DNA from: Candidatus Uhrbacteria bacterium
GTDB taxonomy: Bacteria > Patescibacteriota > Patescibacteriia > UBA9934 > UBA11717
Length of the DNA: 8,678 nt
Assembly: GCA_013203725.1 (NCBI GenBank)
Contig: JABMPK010000106.1
Location: forward strand, 1-8,678
Direction of reading: 5' to 3'
A program made the translations under genes and the position numbers. Positions 1-5,323 of this stretch are shown here, one piece after another; the first letter of the stretch is position 1; every line of letters begins with the position of its first letter. The notes below the pieces were generated by a model. That model was not told where the DNA came from, made no database searches, and worked only from the letters and a program-made list of their open reading frames with translations.

Positions 1-259
1 GCACAAGATCGGCGTCGTGCATCTTGAAAATTTTCTGGTGACCTCCTGCAAAACCAAGATTTTCATCCGACTCCACGTAGATGACCGAAATCTCTTTCTG
101 CGCCTCATGGACTACTCGCCGAATACGATCCCTTTCGCTAGACGCATTGTCCATGATATATAATGTCCAATCACGATCCTTTTGGCTAATTAAAGACGAA
201 AAAAGGTACGGAAGATACTCTGCTCCATTATATGTAACCAGTTGTAGGGCAAGCTTCAT
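1..259 (-). CDS. Family 2 glycosyltransferase, N-terminal part (cut by window edge)
   Basis: The first 86 residues of a GT-A-fold family 2 glycosyltransferase; the gene continues beyond position 1. Visible features are the N-terminal beta strand LALQLVTYNG (residues 3-12), the nucleotide-binding strand ending in MDNASS (36-41), and ENLGFAGGHQKIF (66-78), which matches the N-x-GFAGG(H/N)N segment of COG1216-type enzymes, including many rhamnosyltransferases. The metal-binding D-x-D-like motif and the acceptor half lie outside the window. The ATG at 257-259 is two bases after the TAG stop of the preceding GT2 gene, with no visible Shine-Dalgarno site, so it is probably translated by coupling. 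Its place at the end of the dTDP-rhamnose operon suggests that it transfers rhamnose or another nucleotide sugar to a growing surface glycan on the cytoplasmic face. Donor and acceptor cannot be read from the sequence. Confidence 0.85.
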   Translation of the reverse strand, partial: MKLALQLVTYNGAEYLPYLFSSLISQKDRDWTLYIMDNASSERDRIRRVVHEAQKEISVIYVESDENLGFAGGHQKIFKMHDADLV

Positions 260-261
260 AA

Positions 262-1110
262 CTAGCGTTTAATAACATCGTGAACGTACCCCGATACTAT
301 TGCAACTGGCTGAGCAACTCTAATAATCGCTACCTCCCACCATGGATGCCATTTTTTAAAATACTTGATCATGCTCGACGAAAAAATACGCTGCTTCTTT
401 CCAACCCCCAATTGAGCGAAACTTTTTCCTACAAGATCTTTGCACGAAACATCGGAGCAATAGTGAATTTCGTAACCTGCCTCACGTACGCGCCGGCAAT
501 AGTCCACCTCTTCAAACCACAAATGAAATCTCTCATCAAACAATCCAACGGTATCCATTATCTCGCGCCGAAACGCAAAGTAGGAACCACGGACCTGATC
601 CACCTTTTGCGACAAACCATACTGCATTTCGGTTGCATGGTATCTATCAAGAGACTTTAGCTTTACAAGATGCGGCACCTTCAGCAAAATCGCAAGCTGA
701 TCAGACAAACCGGGGGCTCTCCTCACAGACCCAATCGGCCCCCCATCGGCTCCTATCAACTTCACGCCAAGGACTCCCATTGATGAATTCTGGGTGAGCA
801 ATTCATGTGTTCGGTCAAATGTACCTTCACCAACGAGCATGTCTGGATTCAAAAGCAGCATCACATCACCCTTCGCCATTGATAGACCTTGATTACACGC
901 GTAGGCGAACCCAGAGTTCCAGTCATTTACAATAAGCTCGACTTGAGGGAATTCAGTTCGGATCATCGATCGCGTTCCATCCATCGATGCGTTATCTACA
1001 ACAATAACCTCAATATTCATGCTTGTATCTAAAGCAAATAAGCGTGAAAGGTTCTCTTGAAGAGCTTCCTGCACGTTCCACGACACAATAATGATGGAAA
1101 GGTTTATCAC
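262..1110 (-). CDS. Family 2 glycosyltransferase, probable rhamnosyltransferase
   Basis: A complete 282-residue GT2 enzyme of the COG1216/WbbL-like kind. Motifs in order are SIIIVSWN (5-12), the nucleotide-binding VVDNASMDGT (37-46), NSGFAYACNQGL (65-76), the metal-binding NPD (88-90, in LLLNPDM), GSYFAFRRE (175-183), and VGLFDERFHLWFEEVDYCRRV (188-208), where acidic residues 200, 201 and 203 are candidates for the catalytic region. The C-terminus (about 255-282) is basic and hydrophobic and could form an amphipathic membrane contact, as in many lipid-linked glycan transferases. The start is GTG at 1108-1110, overlapping the TGA of rmlA by four bases (GTGA); no Shine-Dalgarno site is visible. 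Following all four dTDP-rhamnose genes, the likely donor is dTDP-L-rhamnose. The family is seen; the donor is inferred from context. Confidence 0.9.
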   Translation of the reverse strand: MINLSIIIVSWNVQEALQENLSRLFALDTSMNIEVIVVDNASMDGTRSMIRTEFPQVELIVNDWNSGFAYACNQGLSMAKGDVMLLLNPDMLVGEGTFDRTHELLTQNSSMGVLGVKLIGADGGPIGSVRRAPGLSDQLAILLKVPHLVKLKSLDRYHATEMQYGLSQKVDQVRGSYFAFRREIMDTVGLFDERFHLWFEEVDYCRRVREAGYEIHYCSDVSCKDLVGKSFAQLGVGKKQRIFSSSMIKYFKKWHPWWEVAIIRVAQPVAIVSGYVHDVIKR

Positions 1111-2195
1111 AGTTCTAAGTATGTGTTTTCTCCTGCGATCAGCTTATGGCCTCTTGGATAAGAGGAATCCGCGCTAACAATTGTAGCCTTTGGACCGATT
1201 ATACTGTCTACAATGCGTTTAGAGTTTGTTTGAATCATCGATTCCGACATAACAATCGAGTGTTCTATCTCGGTATTTTTTATCTCAGACCTATCACCAA
1301 TCGTAGTATGGGGACCAATGTATGAGTTGTCGATTTTTACATTATCTCCAATAACAACTGGTCCACGAATCAGAACATTGGGTCCAATTACAGTATCGCG
1401 CCCTATCTTGACTCTCCCCTGTATCCTGACACCATCGAGCTTGATGACCGTCTTGTCTATAACCGCTACTTCAACAGTGAGCTCATTGAGCAATAGCTGG
1501 TTACCCTCAAGTAACGCCTCTGGTGTTCCGGTGTCTTTCCACCAACCAACCATCGTTCCGTATCCCGCGCTACCATTCTTGATTATGTGCGTGTTTATGT
1601 CAGCGATCTCGTATTCACCACGCGCTGAAGGCGTGATATTCCGGTACGCTTCTGAGTACTTTGCCATCTTGTAGATATAGAGACCCGTTTGCGCAAACTG
1701 AGACTTTGGCGAGCTTGGCTTCTCCTCGATCTCGAGCAAGTTTCCGTTTCCATCAAACACAGGTACACCGAAACGCTCGGGGTCATCCACTTCAACAAAC
1801 GCAAAGCTAGCGTCAAGATTTTCAACGTTGAAGCGGTCCACCATCTCCTGCAAAGACCCCAGCACGACATTGTCCCCAAAATATAGGAGAACATCGTCAT
1901 TACCTATCCAGTCAGCGGCATTGTATAGAATATGGCCAACTCCAAGTGCGCCTCCTTGTTGCTCAATGTACGTAAGGCTCAATCCCCACCGCGATCCATC
2001 ACCACACACATCCTGAATCTTGTCTTCGCCTGGGTTCACGTTTATCGCGACCTCAGTAATCCCAACGGCCGCAATCTTTTTGAGAGCGTTAAACAACATT
2101 GGCTCATTTGCCAATGGGATCAAATGTTTGTTAAGCGTCCACGTGATCGGTCGCAGACGCGTTCCTCGGCCTCCTGCAGAAATCACAGCCTTCAT
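1107..2195 (-). CDS. rmlA: Glucose-1-phosphate thymidylyltransferase, long form
   Basis: A 362-residue enzyme that makes dTDP-glucose from dTTP and glucose 1-phosphate, the first step of dTDP-L-rhamnose synthesis. The nucleotidyltransferase domain (about 1-240) shows the signature AGGRGTRLRPIT (7-18), NKHLIPLANEPM (22-33), FGDN (106-109, metal site), EEKPSSPKS (157-165), TGLYIYK (170-176), RGEYEIADIN (192-201) and WWKDTGTPE (218-226). A C-terminal left-handed beta-helix follows (about 250-345), with hexapeptide repeats such as IGPNV and IGDNV; this marks the long RmlA form (about 355 residues) rather than the short 290-residue one. The usual glutamine-proline-leucine-glycine stretch is changed to QQGGALG (79-85). 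I chose the ATG at 2193-2195 because MKAVISAGGRGT matches the family N-terminus and it starts two bases after the rmlD stop; an in-frame ATG at 2237 would add 14 unsupported residues overlapping rmlD. The 3' end overlaps the next gene by four bases. Confidence 0.95.
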   Translation of the reverse strand: MKAVISAGGRGTRLRPITWTLNKHLIPLANEPMLFNALKKIAAVGITEVAINVNPGEDKIQDVCGDGSRWGLSLTYIEQQGGALGVGHILYNAADWIGNDDVLLYFGDNVVLGSLQEMVDRFNVENLDASFAFVEVDDPERFGVPVFDGNGNLLEIEEKPSSPKSQFAQTGLYIYKMAKYSEAYRNITPSARGEYEIADINTHIIKNGSAGYGTMVGWWKDTGTPEALLEGNQLLLNELTVEVAVIDKTVIKLDGVRIQGRVKIGRDTVIGPNVLIRGPVVIGDNVKIDNSYIGPHTTIGDRSEIKNTEIEHSIVMSESMIQTNSKRIVDSIIGPKATIVSADSSYPRGHKLIAGENTYLEL

Positions 2196-2197
2196 AC

Positions 2198-3037
2198 TCA
2201 GATAGTTTTTAAATATTCCTCTAAGGCTTCCGTCCACAGTCTCATTCGCGGAAGCTTGGTATTCAGCAAGACGCAGTGCATTGGTCGTTTTGCCGGTCTT
2301 GGAAACATCTTCCCAGAAACGGGCGTAATGTCAATAGTAACGCCTTTTTGTTTGAATATCTCCTTTGCAAACCCGTACCAAGTGCACGATCCACTATTTG
2401 CAGCATGATAGAGCCCCGGGGGGTGCGCTTCAACGATCTCACGCGTCCTTTTCGCCAAATCTGGAGCATATGTAGGACTCGATTCCTCTTCATCAACAAG
2501 ATCAAGGTGGTCCTTAGTCTGCGCAAGCCCTAGCATGACATCAATAAAGCTTTTCTTACCGGCGTCGCTCGTCGCCGGCTTTCCAAACAAACGAGAAAGT
2601 CGAATAACGTAGCCCTTGCCTCCCACCGCCGCAACAGCATTTTCACCATCCAGTTTTGATCGACCGTAAACGCTAAGCGGGTTCATGACCGCGTCTTCGG
2701 CGTATCCTTTCTCATTTTCACCATCAACCACATACTCTGTACCGTAGTGCACAAAAGGAATATCAAGATCATTCGCCAATTGCGCGAGCCTCCCCGGCAC
2801 CTCACCGTTGATCCTGTTCGCCATATCTTTGCCATCACCTTCAGCAAGATCAACAGCGTTGTATCCAATCGCGTTCAACAAGACATCAGGAGCCATCTCC
2901 CTTATTTTCGCGTCACACGCATCAGCATCTAAAACATCGCACTCCTCGCGATCCCATGCAACAACATCGTGGTCCTCGTAAGTTTTTACAAGCTCCTGGC
3001 CAAGCATTCCCTTAGCGCCAAGTATCAAAACTTTCAT
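2198..3037 (-). CDS. rmlD: dTDP-4-dehydrorhamnose reductase
   Basis: A 279-residue extended short-chain dehydrogenase that performs the last step, NAD(P)H reduction of dTDP-4-dehydro-L-rhamnose. The Rossmann motif is GAKGMLG (7-13). NAIGYNAVDLAE (55-66) corresponds to the family NAAAYTAVDKAE. The catalytic elements are T100 in HYGTEYVVDG (97-106) and YGRSK (124-128, the YxxxK pair). Further family marks are SPTYAPDLA (187-195), GLYHAANSG (208-216) followed by TWYGFA, and RPAKRP (247-252). Several usually strict positions differ: STDYVFDG reads GTEYVVDG, and the tryptophan of the R-S-W-L-Y-G segment is arginine (RLSRLFG, 146-152). The ATG at 3035-3037 sits one base after the rmlC stop (TAATATG); an upstream in-frame ATG at 3082 would add 15 residues lying wholly in rmlC and before the Rossmann strand, so it was rejected. 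Function is well supported by context despite the divergence. Confidence 0.93.
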   Translation of the reverse strand: MKVLILGAKGMLGQELVKTYEDHDVVAWDREECDVLDADACDAKIREMAPDVLLNAIGYNAVDLAEGDGKDMANRINGEVPGRLAQLANDLDIPFVHYGTEYVVDGENEKGYAEDAVMNPLSVYGRSKLDGENAVAAVGGKGYVIRLSRLFGKPATSDAGKKSFIDVMLGLAQTKDHLDLVDEEESSPTYAPDLAKRTREIVEAHPPGLYHAANSGSCTWYGFAKEIFKQKGVTIDITPVSGKMFPRPAKRPMHCVLLNTKLPRMRLWTEALEEYLKTI

Positions 3038-3038
3038 A

Positions 3039-3599
3039 TTACATTTGTTCAATTTCAGAAAGCATTGGGTGATTCCGATCACGGTCAGACAACGCGGCGT
3101 TCTCTAACGCAATCGGCCACTTCACGCCAATAGCAGGATCAGCAAGATTCACAAACGCGCTCGTCTTATATGCGTCCTCACTCCAATGTGCATTTACACT
3201 ATATAGATAGTACACGTCGTCTGTCAGGCACTGATACGAGTTACCAACGCCACTTGGAACAAATACCGCCTTCTCGTCGTCGAGCTCAACTGTAACAACG
3301 CGACCAAACGACTCACCTTTTCGAAGATCAACATACGCAACAAAAACTTTACCCGTAACAATAGTCACGTATTTGTCCCACGGCTCAGCATGAAATCCAC
3401 GAGTCACCCCTTTTTTGTTGAACGCTAGGCTATTTTGCACGACCTCAAACTCTCTAGGCAGTCCCGCTGCAACAAGCTTCTCTTTCTGATATTTCTCTTG
3501 AAAAGATCCACGTTCATCCCCAACTTTTGTGACATCAAAAATAATCAACCCAGGAATGTCCGTCTTATGCCCTGTAACTTCTGTTGTTGGTACACCCAT
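3039..3599 (-). CDS. rmlC: dTDP-4-dehydrorhamnose 3,5-epimerase, divergent type
   Basis: A 186-residue cupin-fold epimerase that inverts C3 and C5 of dTDP-4-dehydro-6-deoxyglucose. It is recognised by GDERGSFQEKY (27-37), QNSLAFNKKGVTRGFH (55-70), VDLRKGESFG (90-99), the cupin turn VPSGVGNSYQ (114-123), DPAIGVKWP (154-162) and LSDRD (170-174). By alignment from memory with the Salmonella enzyme, catalytic H70, K76, Y133 and D154 are kept. The usual glutamine-rich loop after RGLH is shortened to AEPWDKY (71-77), the FAHGF histidine is N120, and the YY pair near 138 is HW. This AEPWDK/VGNSYQ pattern recalls the RmlC half of fused RmlC-RmlD proteins of actinobacteria. The ATG at 3597-3599 follows the rmlB stop by two bases. 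The family length is about 180, so the gene is complete. Confidence 0.92.
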   Translation of the reverse strand: MGVPTTEVTGHKTDIPGLIIFDVTKVGDERGSFQEKYQKEKLVAAGLPREFEVVQNSLAFNKKGVTRGFHAEPWDKYVTIVTGKVFVAYVDLRKGESFGRVVTVELDDEKAVFVPSGVGNSYQCLTDDVYYLYSVNAHWSEDAYKTSAFVNLADPAIGVKWPIALENAALSDRDRNHPMLSEIEQM

Positions 3600-3601
3600 A
3601 C

Positions 3602-4609
3602 TTATTTAGATCCGTAATTTTGCTTGTAATATTCTTTGTATGCGCCACTCTTACACCGGTCAGACCATTCCTTATGATCCTCATACCAAGCAATCGTACG
3701 CCTCAGTCCTTCCTCGAGCGTTGTCTTTGCCTCCCAGCCTAACTCTTCTCGAGCCTTAGATGAGTTGGTTGCGTATCGTCGATCGTGCCCAGGCCGATCC
3801 TTCACAAACTCAATCCGGTCCTCACCAAGCCCCAACAAACCAATCATCGTCTTGGTAAGATCCAAATTCTTCACCTCGTTATCATCACCGAGCGTGTAGG
3901 TCTCTCCGATCGTGCCTTTATGTAAAACAGCGTCGACACCAGAGCAATGGTCCTCTACATAAATCCAATCACGAACCTGTAAACCATCACCATACACCGG
4001 AACCGTCTTACCCTCTTTCAAGTTTGAGATAAAAAGTGGAATCATCTTCTCTGGGAAGTGATACGGTCCATAGTTATTTGAACAGTTTGATATCGTGATC
4101 GGCAAACCATGTGTATGGAAGTAAGATCGCACAAAATGATCAGACGCCGCCTTGGATGCAGAGTACGGATTCCGTGGAGCGTACGGTGTGTTCTCGTCAA
4201 AAGGAGGATCGTTAGGACCCAACGAACCAAACACCTCGTCTGTCGACACGTGATGGAACCTCTTCTTTCCATGAGCCAGCGCGGCATCTAGTAAAACGAG
4301 CGTTCCAAGCACGTTTGTCTTAACGAATACATCAGCATCAAGTATTGAACGATCAACATGCGACTCCGCGGCAAAGTGAACAATAGCGTCGACATCCTTA
4401 ACAAGGTCAAAAACAAGATCGCGATCCGTAATAGAACCGTGAACAAATGTATATCGAGGATCTTCCTCAATATCACTCAAATTTTCCAAATTACCCGCGT
4501 ACGTTAACGCATCTAAATTCACGATCTCGTCGACTGGATGCTCTCGTAAATAATACCGAATAAAGTTAGATCCAATAAACCCCGCTCCACCTGTAACAAG
4601 TAGTTTCAT
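3602..4609 (-). CDS. rmlB: dTDP-glucose 4,6-dehydratase
   Basis: A 335-residue extended short-chain dehydrogenase that converts dTDP-glucose to dTDP-4-dehydro-6-deoxyglucose using tightly bound NAD. All family marks are present: GGAGFIGSN (7-15), DALTYAGN (33-40), HFAAESHVDRS (78-88), the catalytic STDEVFG (122-128, T123-D124-E125), YSASK (149-153, Y149 and K153), NNYGPYHFPEK (178-188), RDWIYVEDHC (213-222) and RPGHDRRY (272-279). The common GGHNE-type loop reads GDDNE (241-245). The length fits the family. It is the first gene of the rmlBCDA-GT2-GT2 run and the only one here preceded by a real intergenic space. The ATG at 4607-4609 matches the family N-terminus exactly, and no Shine-Dalgarno site lies upstream. 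A promoter ends only nine bases before it, so translation may start on a nearly leaderless mRNA. Confidence 0.97.
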   Translation of the reverse strand: MKLLVTGGAGFIGSNFIRYYLREHPVDEIVNLDALTYAGNLENLSDIEEDPRYTFVHGSITDRDLVFDLVKDVDAIVHFAAESHVDRSILDADVFVKTNVLGTLVLLDAALAHGKKRFHHVSTDEVFGSLGPNDPPFDENTPYAPRNPYSASKAASDHFVRSYFHTHGLPITISNCSNNYGPYHFPEKMIPLFISNLKEGKTVPVYGDGLQVRDWIYVEDHCSGVDAVLHKGTIGETYTLGDDNEVKNLDLTKTMIGLLGLGEDRIEFVKDRPGHDRRYATNSSKAREELGWEAKTTLEEGLRRTIAWYEDHKEWSDRCKSGAYKEYYKQNYGSK

Positions 4610-4618
4610 AGTATAAAG

Positions 4619-4647
4619 ATATTAACCCATAAGGTCATTTTTCTCAA
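4619..4647 (-). promoter_or_regulatory. Sigma-70-type promoter of the rml operon
   Basis: On the minus strand a -35 box TTGAGA (4642-4647, 5 of 6 to TTGACA) and a -10 box TAATAT (4619-4624, 4 of 6 to TATAAT) are separated by exactly 17 bases. Only nine bases separate the -10 box from the rmlB ATG, so transcription would start about 2-4 bases before the start codon. It is the only good promoter match I found in the one intergenic region of the window. A TATACT hexamer (4610-4615) lies closer still, but it has no -35 partner and would start transcription inside rmlB. Confidence 0.5.
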
Positions 4648-4652
4648 GAAAA
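4639..4652. repeat. 14-base palindrome over the -35 box
   Basis: The sequence TTTTCT-CA-AGAAAA has two perfect six-base arms around a two-base centre. It covers the whole -35 box of the proposed rmlB promoter (4642-4647), which is where a repressor operator would act. It is AT-rich and short, so chance is possible. No neighbouring regulator gene is present to support it. Confidence 0.3.
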
Positions 4653-4663
4653 TCTGACAGAAT

Positions 4664-4694
4664 AGCAAAATAATCACCAAAAATGCACGGGTGA
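4664..4694 (-). terminator. Weak hairpin after the HIT gene, possible terminator
   Basis: Downstream of the HIT stop on the minus strand, TCACC (4690-4694) can pair with GGTGA (4674-4678) across an 11-base loop, followed by TTATTTTG. The stem is only five pairs and the T-run is interrupted, so termination would be weak at best. It lies in the 112-base gap between the HIT gene and rmlB, the place where a terminator would be expected. The rest of that gap shows only the promoter and the palindrome. Confidence 0.2.
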
Positions 4695-4721
4695 GCTAAA
4701 ACGCGTGAAACTTGTTATATG

Positions 4722-5132
4722 TTATCCCAATTTCTCCAGAATACTCTCCATATCCGCCTCCATCTCCTCGGCCGACCTCTCAATGTGGCCCCATGGTCGA
4801 TGTCCGTCATCGTCGTAACGTGGAAGCATATGGATATGCGGATGTTCTACAACCTGAAAAGCGGCGGGTCCGTTGTTCATGTTTACGTTCATTCCGTCCG
4901 CCTCCATGGCGTCACGTAACGACGGCGCAATCTTGTGCGCCACACGATAAGCTTCGACTATCGACTCCTCTGATGCGTCAAATATATTCATCGCGTGCTT
5001 TTTCGGAATTACAAGAACATGACCTTTCACACTCGGAAAAGCATCCATGATAGCAATCGCGTGTTCATTCTCATACACCTTACGTGAAGGTAACTTGTCT
5101 GCAACAATATTACAAAATATACAGTCTGACAT
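4722..5132 (-). CDS. HIT family (histidine triad) nucleotide-binding protein
   Basis: A 136-residue HinT-like protein of the HIT superfamily, which hydrolyses purine nucleoside phosphoramidates and related adenylylated compounds in the cytoplasm. The N-terminal CIFC (4-7) with H46 and H97 forms the usual zinc site of bacterial zinc-containing HIT proteins. FPSVKGHVLVIPKKH (32-46) is the family core strand. The triad HPHIHML (97-103, H97-H99-H101) follows NNGPAAFQVVE (86-96), with the normal PR after it (104-105). Length is typical. The ATG at 5130-5132 is preceded by a clear AAAGGA seven bases upstream, lying inside the last codons of the previous gene, and the gap to that gene is four bases. 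The cellular substrate is unknown, and nothing ties it biochemically to its glycan-synthesis neighbours. It appears to be the last gene of the upstream transcript. Confidence 0.95.
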   Translation of the reverse strand: MSDCIFCNIVADKLPSRKVYENEHAIAIMDAFPSVKGHVLVIPKKHAMNIFDASEESIVEAYRVAHKIAPSLRDAMEADGMNVNMNNGPAAFQVVEHPHIHMLPRYDDDGHRPWGHIERSAEEMEADMESILEKLG

Positions 5133-5136
5133 AATT

Positions 5137-5322
5137 CTATCCTTTCTTTTTTATTAAGCTTTGATACCACCAGAATAATCCTACGAAGAAAAGTAGTAGG
5201 AATATGTGTGGCGAGAATACACGGGTCACAGATGTTGTTACAGCCAACTCAACGCCAACAAACAACAGCCAACTAAAGAAGCTTGTGTAGGTTAAAGTTT
5301 TTGCGACAGATCTTCTGTCCAT
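5137..5322 (-). CDS. Small membrane protein with two predicted helices
   Basis: A 61-residue protein of no family I recognise. Residues about 12-30 (SFFSWLLFVGVELAV core) and about 38-56 (PHIFLLLFFVGLFWWYQSL) are strongly hydrophobic and form a probable helical hairpin. The ends are basic (DRR at 2-4, KKK at 58-60), which by the positive-inside rule puts both termini in the cytoplasm; the short loop holds R34. I chose the ATG at 5320-5322 because it follows the TAA of the preceding gene by one base (TAATATG, the same junction as rmlC-rmlD) and has GGA six bases upstream. An earlier in-frame ATG at 5358 would add 12 polar residues inside that gene. It follows the GT-C enzyme and its anchored partner, so it may be an accessory subunit of that membrane system; this is inference from position only. 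Confidence 0.65.
   Translation of the reverse strand: MDRRSVAKTLTYTSFFSWLLFVGVELAVTTSVTRVFSPHIFLLLFFVGLFWWYQSLIKKKG
5140..5145 (-). promoter_or_regulatory. Shine-Dalgarno site of the HIT gene
   Basis: AAAGGA on the minus strand lies seven bases before the HIT ATG and overlaps the final lysine and glycine codons (AAA GGA TAG) of the small membrane-protein gene. It is the only clear Shine-Dalgarno match among the starts in this window, so the HIT gene is probably initiated independently while its neighbours rely on coupling. Confidence 0.7.
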
Positions 5323-5323
5323 A

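Noticed and set aside
280..660. 126-codon open frame on the plus strand
   Set aside because: It is wholly antisense to the GT2 gene, whose motifs are intact, and its translation has no domain-like features.
2196..2237. Longer rmlA start at 2237
   Set aside because: It adds 14 residues before the AGGRGTRLRP strand, overlaps rmlD by 40 bases and has no family support.
1932..2408. 158-codon open frame on the plus strand
   Set aside because: It lies antisense to conserved rmlA and rmlD, spans the junction between them, and shows no recognisable motif or ribosome site. It is a shadow frame.
3038..3082. Longer rmlD start at 3082
   Set aside because: The extra 15 residues lie entirely within rmlC coding sequence and precede the Rossmann strand; MKVLILGAKG is the normal N-terminus.
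4610..4615. TATACT as the -10 box of the rml promoter
   Set aside because: It is a good hexamer match, but no -35 box lies at the right distance and transcription would begin inside rmlB.
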